From contig NZ_AYTB01000007.1 of assembly GCF_000505545.1 (NCBI RefSeq), forward strand, positions 428,902 to 492,901: a stretch of 64,000 nt of DNA. The letters run 5' to 3'. Positions 1 to 8,924 of the stretch are shown here, in pieces. The notes below the pieces were generated by a model. That model was not told the DNA's origin and made no database searches. It worked only from the letters and a program-made list of their open reading frames with translations. How positions within the stretch are numbered: the first letter of the stretch is position 1; each line of letters starts with the position of its first letter. The position numbers and the translations under genes are program-made. Source of the DNA: Kurthia huakuii LAM0618. GTDB lineage: Bacteria > Bacillota > Bacilli > Bacillales_A > Planococcaceae.

Positions 1-303
1 AATCGCTTAGGTGGTCTTGAAGGCGGTATGTCTACTGGGATGCCAATCGTTGTACGTGGTGTGATGAAACCAATCCCAACATTATATAAACCATTACAAT
101 CAGTTGATATCGAAACAAAAGAGGAATTCAAAGCGAGTGTTGAGCGCAGTGATGCTTGTGCCGTACCAGCTGCATCGGTTGTAGCAGAGCATGTTATTGC
201 CTTTGAGATTGCGAAAGCATTACTTGAACAATTCCACGCCGATCAATTCCCACAACTGAAAAAACAAATCGACGACATTAAACAATACGCGAAGGAGTTT
301 TAA
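1..303 (+). CDS. aroC: Chorismate synthase, C-terminal part (AroC)
   Basis: The last 100 residues of chorismate synthase, cut by the window start; the frame is open from base 1. The enzyme makes chorismate from 5-enolpyruvylshikimate-3-phosphate, the last common step of the shikimate pathway, using reduced FMN. The visible sequence carries the family signature [17 protein letters not shown] and a following [10 protein letters not shown] stretch, both highly conserved. It lies 3 bases before aroB, so the two are surely co-transcribed. B. subtilis calls the same gene aroF. The N-terminal part cannot be judged from here. Confidence 0.95.
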   Translation, partial: NRLGGLEGGMSTGMPIVVRGVMKPIPTLYKPLQSVDIETKEEFKASVERSDACAVPAASVVAEHVIAFEIAKALLEQFHADQFPQLKKQIDDIKQYAKEF

Positions 304-306
304 GCC

Positions 307-1395
307 ATGAGAATACCTGTTGAAACGCCTTCTCATCAATATGAAGTCATCATTGGCAACGGAAACTTAACCGCTGCCTTAACGACGATTGACGACAACA
401 TCAACAAGGCGGATAAATTGATTGTGCTAACGGATGCCAATGTGTGGCAAGCACATGAAAAAGCGTTTACGGAAGCTTTCCCATACGACTTTACAGTACA
501 TGTGATGCCGGCTGGCGAAGCGTGCAAAACATTCGAGAATTATTATGCAGTACAAACATTTTTACTCGAGCAAAAAGCAACGCGTAAAACGATGATTTTC
601 GCTTTTGGCGGCGGTGCAGTGGGCGACTTAACAGGGTATGTGGCTGCGACGTTTATGCGTGGCGTGCCATTCGTGCAAATTCCGACAACGATTTTAGCGC
701 ATGATTCAGCGGTTGGTGGCAAAACAGCTATTAACCATCCACTTGGCAAAAATATGATTGGCGCTTTTTATCAACCGGAAGCCGTGCTATATGACATTCG
801 TTTTTTAGAGACATTGCCAAAACGCGAAGTGCGCTCAGGTATGGCAGAAACGGTGAAACATGCGCTTATTTCAAATAAAGAGTGGCTTGAACAATTATTG
901 CAACATACTGTTTATGACTTTAAGCAACAAGCGCTAGAGCAGCAACTTGAACAAGGCATTCGCGTGAAAGCCGGTATTGTCAAGCGCGATGAAGAAGAAC
1001 ATTCGGTGCGTAAGTTTTTAAACTTTGGTCACACATACGGCCATGCGATTGAAGCGGCATCAGGTTTCGGTAAAGTCGCACATGGCGAAGCCGTTATGAT
1101 TGGGATTGTTTATGCGTTATTGCTAGGCGAAAACTATAGCAAGCTAACGCATGACTTTACAAAAGACGTGCTAGCGTTTGCGCTGCGCAGTGATTATCCA
1201 TTTGATGCCGTTAAAAACTTTACGTTTGATACGTTATTAGCGTATATGCTGACCGATAAAAAAGTCGAATATGGCGAGCTACAATTTGTATTATTAAACG
1301 AAGTAGGCGAGCCATTTGTACAACAAATTTCAGTAGATGAAGCGCGCCAAACAGATGAGCGCTTACGTGCATTGTTACAGGAGGTAGAGAAATGA
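307..1395 (+). CDS. aroB: 3-dehydroquinate synthase
   Basis: Converts DAHP to 3-dehydroquinate, step 2 of the shikimate pathway, in the cytosol with NAD and a divalent metal. The 362-residue length is normal. The glycine-rich NAD segment GGGAVGDLTGYVAATF lies at residues 101-116. The zinc ligands expected for the family are present: Glu181 (GMAETVKHAL), His242 (FGHTYGHAIE) and His259. The ATG start follows an AAGGAG site in the end of aroC by about ten bases. Its TGA stop overlaps the aroH ATG, indicating translational coupling. Confidence 0.97.
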   Translation: MRIPVETPSHQYEVIIGNGNLTAALTTIDDNINKADKLIVLTDANVWQAHEKAFTEAFPYDFTVHVMPAGEACKTFENYYAVQTFLLEQKATRKTMIFAFGGGAVGDLTGYVAATFMRGVPFVQIPTTILAHDSAVGGKTAINHPLGKNMIGAFYQPEAVLYDIRFLETLPKREVRSGMAETVKHALISNKEWLEQLLQHTVYDFKQQALEQQLEQGIRVKAGIVKRDEEEHSVRKFLNFGHTYGHAIEAASGFGKVAHGEAVMIGIVYALLLGENYSKLTHDFTKDVLAFALRSDYPFDAVKNFTFDTLLAYMLTDKKVEYGELQFVLLNEVGEPFVQQISVDEARQTDERLRALLQEVEK

Positions 1396-1754
1396 TTCGA
1401 GGAATTCGAGGAGCGATTACCGTAACAGAAAATGATGCAGCACTTGTTTTAGCTGAAACAACAAAGCTACTGCAAGCCATCATTGAGACGAACCATATTG
1501 ACGCAGCAGATGTCGCGTCGGTTATTGCAACGACGACACCGGATATTACGGCCGCATTCCCAGCAAAAGCAGTTCGTACATATGAAGGTTGGGATTATGT
1601 GCCGGTTATGTGTATGCATGAAATGAATGTCGAAGGGGCCTTACCGCTCTGCATTCGTTTAATGGTACATGTTGAAACAACGGTAGCGCAGCAGGAAATT
1701 CAACATATTTACTTAAATGAAGCTGTAAAATTACGACCAGATTTAGTGAAATAA
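1392..1754 (+). CDS. aroH: Chorismate mutase, AroH type
   Basis: Rearranges chorismate to prephenate, the branch toward tyrosine and phenylalanine. This is the small monofunctional trimeric AroH fold, 120 residues against 127 in B. subtilis. Aligning by eye with B. subtilis AroH, the catalytic Arg7, Glu78 and Arg90 correspond to Arg6 (MIRGIRGAIT), Glu77 (CMHEMNVEG) and Arg89 (LCIRLM), a constant one-residue offset. It overlaps aroB by four bases. In B. subtilis the trp genes follow aroH; here hisC follows directly. Confidence 0.96.
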   Translation: MIRGIRGAITVTENDAALVLAETTKLLQAIIETNHIDAADVASVIATTTPDITAAFPAKAVRTYEGWDYVPVMCMHEMNVEGALPLCIRLMVHVETTVAQQEIQHIYLNEAVKLRPDLVK

Positions 1755-1779
1755 ACAATTTATAAAGAGGCGATTTGTG

Positions 1780-2883
1780 ATGAAATGGAAAGAAACAGTT
1801 AAAGGATTAAAAGCATACGAACCAGGGAAGCCAATTGATGCCGTTAAACGTGAATTTGGTTTAGATGAAATTGTGAAATTAGCATCAAACGAAAACCCAC
1901 TTGGCTGTTCACCAAAAGTGAATGCGTTCTTAAAAGAAACAGATTTCAACTTTGCGTTATATCCAGACGGCTACGCGCAGGATATGCGTACAGCTGTTGC
2001 TAACCATGTCGGCGTTGCAGAACAAGAATTATTATTTGGTAACGGCTCAGATGAATTAATTAGCATTATTTGTCGCGCGTTATTATCACCTGCAACGAAT
2101 ACAATCATGGCGACACCAACGTTCTCACAATATAAATTAAATGCAGTTATTGAAGGTGCAGAAGTACGCGAAGTGCCATTAAATGCGAACCGCGAGCACG
2201 ATTTAGACGCGATGCTTGCAGCAATTGATGCACAAACATCGGTCGTATGGCTATGCAGTCCAAACAATCCAACAGGTGGTATTACACCGACGGCCGCGAT
2301 TGAAAACTTTTTAGCAAACGTACCAGAAGACGTGTTAGTCGTATTAGATGAAGCGTATGTAGAATATGTGATGGACCCTGAGTATGCCAACACATTACCA
2401 CTTTATAAACAATATAAAAACGTGCTATTAATGCGTACATTCTCAAAAGCATACGGCCTTGCAGCATTCCGCGTAGGTTATGCAATCGGTCAAGAAGCAT
2501 TAGTGCGCAAGCTAGAACCTGTACGTGGACCGTTTAATAATACGGTGTTATCACAAGCGATTGTGCCGATTGCCTTAAGCGACACCGACTATCTTGAAAA
2601 ATGTCGCACGATTAATGCGGCCGGTAAAAAACAATATATCGCATTTTGTGAAAAACATGGTTTAGATTATTACCCAACTGAAACAAACTTTATTTTATTC
2701 GAAATTAAAGCAGATAGTAATGAAGTATTCCAAGAGTTAATGTCTCGCGGTTATATCGTTCGTAGCGGTGCGGCACTTGGCGTACCAAACTATTTACGCA
2801 TCACGATTGGCACGGAGCAACAAAACGCTGGATTACTTGCACAACTTGAAGACATCTTAATGAACAAAGGCGTTATTGCTTGA
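1780..2883 (+). CDS. hisC: Histidinol-phosphate / aromatic aminotransferase
   Basis: PLP-dependent class II aminotransferase. In Bacillus the HisC at this locus serves both histidine (histidinol phosphate) and tyrosine/phenylalanine synthesis, which fits its place between aroH and tyrA. About 367 residues. Visible landmarks are LASNENPLG at 34-42, NNPTGG near 162 and the PLP lysine Lys223 in RTFSKAYGLAAFRVG. ATG 1780 is preferred because MKWKETVKGLKAYEPGKP aligns with B. subtilis HisC; a GTG three bases upstream, behind AAAGAGG, is the alternative. The stop overlaps the tyrA start. Confidence 0.95.
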   Translation: MKWKETVKGLKAYEPGKPIDAVKREFGLDEIVKLASNENPLGCSPKVNAFLKETDFNFALYPDGYAQDMRTAVANHVGVAEQELLFGNGSDELISIICRALLSPATNTIMATPTFSQYKLNAVIEGAEVREVPLNANREHDLDAMLAAIDAQTSVVWLCSPNNPTGGITPTAAIENFLANVPEDVLVVLDEAYVEYVMDPEYANTLPLYKQYKNVLLMRTFSKAYGLAAFRVGYAIGQEALVRKLEPVRGPFNNTVLSQAIVPIALSDTDYLEKCRTINAAGKKQYIAFCEKHGLDYYPTETNFILFEIKADSNEVFQELMSRGYIVRSGAALGVPNYLRITIGTEQQNAGLLAQLEDILMNKGVIA

Positions 2884-3977
2884 GACAAACCGTTCTGATT
2901 GTAGGGCTCGGACTTATTGGCGGCTCGATTGCGCTCGCCCTACAAAAGTCACCGCAAAATTGGGTGATTGGTTATGATACGAATCCAGATACGCTTCAAA
3001 GTGCAAAAGTGTTAGGTGTCGTGAATGAAGCGGCAACCGATCCAGAGCAAGCGATTCGTTACGCTGATGTGTGCATTTTTGCGACACCAGTCAATGCGAC
3101 GCTTGCTTGGATGGAAAAATTAACAACATGGCAGCTCCCAGAAAACTTAATCGTTTCCGATACAGGGAGTACAAAAACGTTAATTATGGAAAAGGCTTGT
3201 GAACTCCAAGCACAAGGGATTTCGTTTATTGGCGGACACCCAATGGCTGGTTCTCATAAAAGCGGTGTGCTAGCCGCAAAACCAATTTTATTTGAAAATG
3301 CGTATTATCTGTTGACGCCGCTAGCAGAGGAAAAGCCTGAGCGCGTGGAACAACTACGCGAATTATTGAAGTTGACGAATGCGAAACTAATGGTAGTTGA
3401 TGCGGAAGAACATGACCATATGACATCGATTGTGTCGCATTTCCCACATGTTGTGGCAGCATCACTTGTGCATCAATTGTCCGAGGAAAATGAAGAAAAC
3501 CAATTAACGAAGCAATTAGCAGCCGGTGGTTTTCGTGATATGACGCGTATTGCGGCCTCAAACCCACAAATGTGGAGCGATATCGTACAACAAAATAAAA
3601 AGCATATATTAGAGCAACTACATCGCTGGCAAGCTGAAATGACACGTGTGGAAGCCATTATAAAGCGAGATAGTGAACAAGAAATTACAGCGTTTTTTGC
3701 TGGCGCAAAAGATTTCCGTGATGACTTACCATTAACACAAGGTGCGATGTTCTCAACATACGATTTATATATCGATGTACCTGACCACCCAGGTAGCATC
3801 GCAGAAGTAACGGCGCTGTTAGCACAAGAACGCATTAGTATTACGAATATTCGTATCGTTGAAACGCGCGAAGATGTATTCGGTATTTTAGTCGTAAGCT
3901 TTACGAGCGAAGAAGATCGTAATCGCGCGGCTAAATGCATTAAAACGCGTAGCCCATACGAATATTATATTGCATAG
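2880..3977 (+). CDS. tyrA: Prephenate dehydrogenase with ACT domain
   Basis: Oxidatively decarboxylates prephenate to 4-hydroxyphenylpyruvate for tyrosine synthesis. The 365-residue protein has an N-terminal NAD-binding segment, VGLGLIGGS at residues 9-17. The catalytic-domain signature [12 protein letters not shown] follows near residue 119. An ACT domain (from about residue 293: [14 protein letters not shown]) would bind tyrosine for feedback control. The start is TTG, overlapping the hisC stop (TTGA), so translation is probably coupled. Next is aroA after a 16-base gap that contains a strong AGGAGG. Confidence 0.95.
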   Translation: MRQTVLIVGLGLIGGSIALALQKSPQNWVIGYDTNPDTLQSAKVLGVVNEAATDPEQAIRYADVCIFATPVNATLAWMEKLTTWQLPENLIVSDTGSTKTLIMEKACELQAQGISFIGGHPMAGSHKSGVLAAKPILFENAYYLLTPLAEEKPERVEQLRELLKLTNAKLMVVDAEEHDHMTSIVSHFPHVVAASLVHQLSEENEENQLTKQLAAGGFRDMTRIAASNPQMWSDIVQQNKKHILEQLHRWQAEMTRVEAIIKRDSEQEITAFFAGAKDFRDDLPLTQGAMFSTYDLYIDVPDHPGSIAEVTALLAQERISITNIRIVETREDVFGILVVSFTSEEDRNRAAKCIKTRSPYEYYIA

Positions 3978-3993
3978 CCGAGGAGGAATTTTG

Positions 3994-5280
3994 ATGACGT
4001 CTAAAACGTTACAATTTAAAAAACCTTCGTTGAAGGGGACTATTACTGTACCAGGAGATAAATCCATTTCACATCGTTCCGTGATGTTTGGTGCCATTGC
4101 GAAAGGAACGACAACAGTAGACGGCTTTTTATTAGGCGACGACTGTTTGAGCACGATTGATTGCTTCCGCAAACTTGGTGTAGACATCGCGCTTGATGGC
4201 ACGAATGTGACCATTAAAAGTGATGGTATGGATGCGTGGCAAGAGCCTACAGACATTTTATATACCGGGAACTCTGGCACGACGACACGTCTTATGCTCG
4301 GTTTATTGGCTGGTTCAAATGTCCATGCAGTATTAAACGGCGATGCGTCAATCGGCAAACGCCCAATGAAGCGCGTTATTAATCCACTGCGTGACATGGA
4401 TGCGCATATTACTGGGCGTGCGGACGGGCAATATACACCGCTTGCCGTACAAGGTAAAACATTGACACCAATCGATTACACGATGCCGGTGGCGAGTGCA
4501 CAAGTAAAGTCCGCGATTTTATTAGCGGCGCTTAATGCCGATGGTACGACGATTGTCCGCGAACAAGAGCCATCGCGCGACCATACCGAGCGTATGTTGC
4601 GCCAATTTGGGGCAGACATTACGACAGAAGATGGTGTCATTACATTTAAAGGTGGCCAAAAATTAGCAGGTACGCATGTGTCAGTGCCAGGTGATATTTC
4701 GTCGGCTGCATTTTTCCTCGTAGCGGGCGCACTTACAAAGGATAGTATGATTACATTGCATAATGTTGGCTTAAACCCAACGCGTACCGGTATTATTGAA
4801 GCACTTGAAGCGATGGGTGCGGATATGACGATCACAGTTGATGACGTTACGGCAGCAGAGCCAATGGGTACCATTGTCGTAAAAACGTCGAATTTAATGG
4901 GTACGACAATCGGTGGCACGGTTATTCCACGCTTAATCGATGAAATTCCGATTATTGCCTTGCTTGCTACGCAGGCGCAAGGCACGACCGTTATTAAAGA
5001 TGCGGAAGAGTTAAAAGTAAAAGAAACAAACCGTATTGAGGCGGTCGTTGATGAATTAACGAAACTCGGCGCGCATATTACGGCGACCGAAGATGGCATG
5101 ATTATCGAAGGGCCAACGCCGCTCCACGGCGCAGCGATTCGTACGTATGGCGACCACCGTATCGGCATGATGGGTGCGGTTGCGGCGCTGATTGCAGACG
5201 GTGATGTGACGCTTGATGACGCGGCGTGCATTGCGGTATCGTATCCGACATTTTTTGATGATTTAAAAACATTACAATAG
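3994..5280 (+). CDS. aroA: 3-phosphoshikimate 1-carboxyvinyltransferase (EPSP synthase)
   Basis: Adds enolpyruvate from PEP to shikimate 3-phosphate; called aroE in B. subtilis. 428 residues, normal length. Family signatures are visible: [11 protein letters not shown] near the N-terminus, [10 protein letters not shown] near residue 90 and a later DHRIGM segment. ATG 3994 was chosen because AGGAGG at 3981-3986 sits seven bases before it; an upstream in-frame ATG at 3970 would place the Shine-Dalgarno inside the gene. Last gene of the aromatic operon, followed by a strong terminator. Confidence 0.97.
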   Translation: MTSKTLQFKKPSLKGTITVPGDKSISHRSVMFGAIAKGTTTVDGFLLGDDCLSTIDCFRKLGVDIALDGTNVTIKSDGMDAWQEPTDILYTGNSGTTTRLMLGLLAGSNVHAVLNGDASIGKRPMKRVINPLRDMDAHITGRADGQYTPLAVQGKTLTPIDYTMPVASAQVKSAILLAALNADGTTIVREQEPSRDHTERMLRQFGADITTEDGVITFKGGQKLAGTHVSVPGDISSAAFFLVAGALTKDSMITLHNVGLNPTRTGIIEALEAMGADMTITVDDVTAAEPMGTIVVKTSNLMGTTIGGTVIPRLIDEIPIIALLATQAQGTTVIKDAEELKVKETNRIEAVVDELTKLGAHITATEDGMIIEGPTPLHGAAIRTYGDHRIGMMGAVAALIADGDVTLDDAACIAVSYPTFFDDLKTLQ

Positions 5281-5285
5281 CGACG

Positions 5286-5328
5286 AAGAAGTGTGCGTAA
5301 CCGAATTGGTTGCGGCACTTCTTTTTTT
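5286..5328 (+). terminator. Intrinsic terminator of the aro operon
   Basis: Stem GAAGTG (5288-5293) pairs with CACTTC (5316-5321), with further pairing inside (GCGTAACC against GGTTGCG), followed by a run of seven T. It closes the aroC-aroA operon. Confidence 0.88.
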
Positions 5329-5405
5329 AGGCATTTTTGTTGAGAAAACACAAGCGCTCCTGTACGATAAAAGAATGACAAATTTCGTAGAATCAGGTGA
5401 ATATT

Positions 5406-6665
5406 ATGAACACGCAACAACCAATTATTAATGCCATTCAAAATGGCGACCTCCATGCATTACATCATGCGATTGAAGATTTACTCGTATCAGCCGATGC
5501 CAATGAACAATATGAAATGGCCGATTATTTAATGAACTTTGGTTATTTAAAACAGGCCGATGAAATTTTTGCACATCTCGTCTATTTATTCCCCGAAGAA
5601 GCGCAGTTGAAAATTGACCGCGCCACGGTATTAATGGAACTTGAAGCCGAAGATGAAGCTTTGGAAATGTTAATGGACGTAGAAGAACAAGCACCAGAAT
5701 ATCCACAAGCGTTGTTAGCACTTGCGGATTATTATCAAATGCAAGGGTTGTATGAAGTAGCCGAGCGTCATATCGACCGCGCAATGGAGCTATTGCCTAC
5801 AGAGCCACTGCTCGTATTTGCGAAAGCGGAACTTATGATGGAGATGGGGCGTCTATCTGAAGCAGCACGACTTTATGAAGAAGTGTATACGACCGAGAAA
5901 GAAATTGCTGGCGTACGCATTATTGAGCGCTTAGCTGATGTACACCGTCAAGGCGGTTCGTATGAAGAAGCACTGCATTATTATCAACACGCGTTAAAAG
6001 ATACGACATCAGCCGATTTATTATTTGGCGCAGCGTATGCAGCATTCCAAGCCGAGCAATATGAGCAAGCCATTCGCTACTTGGAAGATTTAAAAGTATT
6101 TGACCCAGATTACTTCGCCGGTTACTTGCTGCTGGCACAAAGCTACGCGATGCAAGAAAACAATAAAAAAGCATTAGACGTAATCAAAGAGGGTATTACT
6201 AGGGATGAGTATGATAAAGAATTGTATTTATTCGCTGGTAAAATGGCCATTAAAAATAGTTTACCAGAAGAAGCGGAAGCGATGTTACGCCAAGCAATCG
6301 CACTCGACCCGGAATATATGGAAGCCGTTTTAACGCTTGTGTCGATGCTATCAAATGACGAGCGCGATGAAGAAATTATCGAAATTATCGAAGGCTTGCA
6401 TAACGATGATTTTGAATGGTCGACGTTATCAGAATTTGCCGCTGGGGCGTATGACCGTTTAGAAGACTATGATAAGGCACGTAAACATTATGCGAATGCG
6501 TATCGCGATCATGATGACAATGTGTTATTCCTTGAAAAATATGTCTATTTCTTAATCGAAGATGGTCAACACGACAAAGCGAACGAAGTAGCGCAAAAAT
6601 TAACCGCCTTACAGCCAGAAGAACAACAATGGCTTGATTTACTTGCTCGTTTTGATGAACAATAA
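5406..6665 (+). CDS. ypiA: TPR-repeat protein, YpiA family
   Basis: About 419 residues, made almost entirely of tetratricopeptide repeats, seen as recurring 34-residue helical pairs such as EEALHYYQHALKDTTSADLL and EQAIRYLEDLKVFDP. It is acidic and has no signal peptide or membrane segment, so it is a cytosolic scaffold. Its place after aroA and before ypiB matches B. subtilis ypiA, whose precise role is unknown to me. ATG 5406 is chosen because AGGTGA (5395-5400) is five bases upstream; a GTG at 5397 would overlap that site. Confidence 0.88.
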   Translation: MNTQQPIINAIQNGDLHALHHAIEDLLVSADANEQYEMADYLMNFGYLKQADEIFAHLVYLFPEEAQLKIDRATVLMELEAEDEALEMLMDVEEQAPEYPQALLALADYYQMQGLYEVAERHIDRAMELLPTEPLLVFAKAELMMEMGRLSEAARLYEEVYTTEKEIAGVRIIERLADVHRQGGSYEEALHYYQHALKDTTSADLLFGAAYAAFQAEQYEQAIRYLEDLKVFDPDYFAGYLLLAQSYAMQENNKKALDVIKEGITRDEYDKELYLFAGKMAIKNSLPEEAEAMLRQAIALDPEYMEAVLTLVSMLSNDERDEEIIEIIEGLHNDDFEWSTLSEFAAGAYDRLEDYDKARKHYANAYRDHDDNVLFLEKYVYFLIEDGQHDKANEVAQKLTALQPEEQQWLDLLARFDEQ

Positions 6666-6685
6666 TCATTTGGGAAGTGATACGA

Positions 6686-7243
6686 ATGGAAACATCGATT
6701 TCAAACAAAGACAAAAAAACATTTGTACGTTGGTTTTTAAAGCGTTTTGATTTAAAACGCCGAGAATGCGTATGGATTTTAAATTATATTATTGGCGATG
6801 ACGATTTATTGAATCATGTGCATTTTGTTGAAGATGCACATTATTGTCCACGTGCAATCGTTATTTCTACGACTGAATCAAACGGTATCCCATTCCGTTT
6901 TTACAAAGGCAATATTATGACTGCAGATGCTGAAAAGTCGTTTCATGATTTGCGTATGAACAATGAAGAAGCGATGTACATTCAATTGAATTTTCCAAAA
7001 CAGCCGCCAACAGAACAATACTTAGCGGTACTTGAAGAAAATCCGTTTATGCCATCTTATATGCAAATTTCATCGGAAGATAAGCAAGTAGCGCAAAAAA
7101 TGCTTTCTAAAAGCGTCTATGAATTTCAACATAGCAAGTTATTACAACAAATTGATGCCGCGCTTGATAACGGAGATAAAGAGCAGTTTTTTGAGCTTAC
7201 AGCCGCGCTACAACAATTAGAAGCGGAATTGGCGCAATCATAA
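6686..7243 (+). CDS. ypiB: YpiB family protein (UPF0302)
   Basis: 185 residues. The N-terminal half has the family-typical run FVRWFLKRFDLKRRECVWIL and, further on, TADAEKSFHDLRMNNEEAM, closely resembling B. subtilis YpiB. No membrane segment. Function is not established to my knowledge. It starts at ATG 6686 behind GGGAAGTGA, 20 bases after ypiA, so it is co-transcribed with it. In B. subtilis ypiF and qcrABC follow; here a terminator and then ypjA follow. Confidence 0.88.
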   Translation: METSISNKDKKTFVRWFLKRFDLKRRECVWILNYIIGDDDLLNHVHFVEDAHYCPRAIVISTTESNGIPFRFYKGNIMTADAEKSFHDLRMNNEEAMYIQLNFPKQPPTEQYLAVLEENPFMPSYMQISSEDKQVAQKMLSKSVYEFQHSKLLQQIDAALDNGDKEQFFELTAALQQLEAELAQS

Positions 7244-7250
7244 CAAATAA

Positions 7251-7286
7251 GCAGCGGTTGCGCGATGACGCGGCCGCTGTTTTTTT
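7251..7286 (+). terminator. Intrinsic terminator after ypiB
   Basis: CAGCGG (7252-7257) pairs with CCGCTG (7274-7279), with additional GC-rich pairing inside, followed by seven T. It separates ypiAB from ypjA. Confidence 0.85.
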
Positions 7287-7337
7287 AATACGCAAATGCG
7301 TGATTTTCCCCTATAATCAATAGAAAGGGGGAGACCG

Positions 7338-7931
7338 ATGCAAGTTATTCGAAATATTTTATTCGCAAAATGGTTTTTAGTAGTATTGCTGCTTATTAAT
7401 ATTGGCGGGACAATTTATGGTTACATGTGGTATGGGTGGCAACTTGAACAAACAGCACCAATCTTCTGGTTATTCGTGCCCGATAGCCCGACCGCCACAT
7501 TGTTTTTCTGTATCGCAATTATCGGTTGGCTCATGAACCGTCATTTCCGTTTATTTGAAGCGTTAGCGCTCGTAACAAACGTGAAGTACGGTTTGTGGGC
7601 TGTAGCGATGAACATTTTTACAATCATTCAACTAGATGGCAATGTGAGTTGGCAAGCGTATATGCTCATTGCGAGCCACGGTTTAATGGCGTTACAAGCG
7701 TTGCTCTACATTCCAAAATATGATTTCAAAGCGCTACATATTATTGTCACCGCAATCATCGTATTGCATAATGAAATCATCGATTATGTCTTTGGGCAAA
7801 TGCCGATTTATAGCGTTTTAGATGACTATATGGCACAAATTGGCTATTTTACATTTTGGTTGTCGATTTTGTGTATCTTATTGGCGGTTTTTGTGTACAA
7901 AAAAGGGCTATTAGTTGCGAGAAAGCTATAG
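7338..7931 (+). CDS. ypjA: DUF1405 integral membrane protein, YpjA family
   Basis: 197 residues with six or so hydrophobic helices spread over the whole length (for example ILFAKWFLVVLLLINIGG and FTFWLSILCILLAVFVYKKG) and short loops. The N-terminal part matches the DUF1405/YpjA family. In B. subtilis ypjA lies directly after qcrC. ATG 7338 follows a strong AAAGGGGGAG. Function is unknown. A short 46-base gap leads to the next gene, probably in the same transcript. Confidence 0.85.
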   Translation: MQVIRNILFAKWFLVVLLLINIGGTIYGYMWYGWQLEQTAPIFWLFVPDSPTATLFFCIAIIGWLMNRHFRLFEALALVTNVKYGLWAVAMNIFTIIQLDGNVSWQAYMLIASHGLMALQALLYIPKYDFKALHIIVTAIIVLHNEIIDYVFGQMPIYSVLDDYMAQIGYFTFWLSILCILLAVFVYKKGLLVARKL

Positions 7932-7977
7932 CGACTTATACAATAGAACTATGAATGATATAGGAGGAGAGTAAACG

Positions 7978-8673
7978 GTGTCTATCGTGACGATGATTAT
8001 TTATTTTGCTGTCTTAATGTTATTACCAATTTATGCGCAGCGAAAAGTTATGTCCACGTATAAAAAGTATGCACAAGTTCAATCGACATCCAATATGACC
8101 GGTGCTGAAGTAGCACGTCGTATTTTAGATATGAATGGCTTGGAAAATGTGCGCGTTGAGCCGGTAGCGGGCGTGTTATCAGATCACTACGATCCGACTG
8201 ACCGCGTCGTACGCTTATCAGAAAGCAATTTCTATGAAGCATCGGTAGCAGGTACAGCTGTAGCGGCCCACGAAGTTGGTCACGCAATGCAGCATAAAGA
8301 AGCGTATAAGTTTTTAACAGTACGCTCTAAATTAGTGCCTGCCGCAAACATTTCATCAAATGCTTCATGGATTTTCATTATGATTGGGGCAATCGCTTCA
8401 TGGCAACCACTTATGTTAGTAGGGATTATTTTATTAGCAATCGGCGTTGTCTTCCAAGTTGTGACGTTACCAGTTGAGTTTGATGCGTCGAAACGCGCAA
8501 TGAATCAAATTGTTGAACTCGGGATTGTCCGCAATGAAGAAGAGCCGGCAGCACGTAAAGTATTAAATGCGGCTGCTATGACGTATGTAGCGGCTGCCGC
8601 AACGGCTGTAATGGAACTTGTACGTTTGATTCTTATGTACACAGGTATGGGTAATAATAGCGACGACGAATAG
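7978..8673 (+). CDS. yugP: Membrane zinc metallopeptidase, YugP family
   Basis: 231 residues. An N-terminal membrane helix (about 3-20) is followed by the zinc-protease motif HEVGH at residues 98-102, and by two further hydrophobic helices around 115-160. This is the layout of the neutral zinc metallopeptidase 2 (YugP) family. GTG start at 7978 with AGGAGGAG eight bases upstream. In B. subtilis yugP is elsewhere; here it follows ypjA. Substrate unknown. A bidirectional terminator follows. Confidence 0.88.
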   Translation: MSIVTMIIYFAVLMLLPIYAQRKVMSTYKKYAQVQSTSNMTGAEVARRILDMNGLENVRVEPVAGVLSDHYDPTDRVVRLSESNFYEASVAGTAVAAHEVGHAMQHKEAYKFLTVRSKLVPAANISSNASWIFIMIGAIASWQPLMLVGIILLAIGVVFQVVTLPVEFDASKRAMNQIVELGIVRNEEEPAARKVLNAAAMTYVAAAATAVMELVRLILMYTGMGNNSDDE

Positions 8674-8675
8674 TC

Positions 8676-8716
8676 AAAAAAACATCAATTACAGATCCTG
8701 TAATTGATGTTTTTTT
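8676..8716 (+). terminator. Terminator after the YugP-type gene
   Basis: A-rich left flank, then ACATCAATTACAG pairing with CTGTAATTGATGT around a three-base loop, then seven T. The symmetrical A and T flanks would let it work on both strands. Confidence 0.9.
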
Positions 8717-8776
8717 ATTCTTAAATAAGATAAAAATCATTTTCGTATTAAAAAGCGTTACAATATGTCTTGGTTT

Positions 8777-8793
8777 TGTTACATTTTTGTAAT
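8777..8793 (+). promoter_or_regulatory. Candidate WalR (YycF) binding box
   Basis: TGTTAC-5 bases-TGTAAT exactly fits the published WalR consensus TGTWAH-N5-TGTWAH. It lies 132 bases upstream of an SH3b-NlpC/P60 hydrolase gene, the class of gene (lytE, cwlO) that the WalRK system controls in B. subtilis. No convincing -35/-10 pair was found beside it, so the link to transcription is inference. The rest of 8717-8924 is AT-rich and appears non-coding. Confidence 0.5.
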
Positions 8794-8924
8794 CATTTTG
8801 TCCCCTTATCGTATTGTTGATTGTGTAAAGTAGTCATTGTGAAAAGCAACACAAACTAACATTTAAAAATACTAACTTTATTATATAAAACAAATAACGA
8901 ATATGAATGGAGATCAATCACATT

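Noticed and set aside
4476..5456. 326-codon open frame on the minus strand opposite aroA
   Set aside because: It is the mirror of a highly conserved aroA frame, has no ribosome site, and crosses the aro operon terminator.
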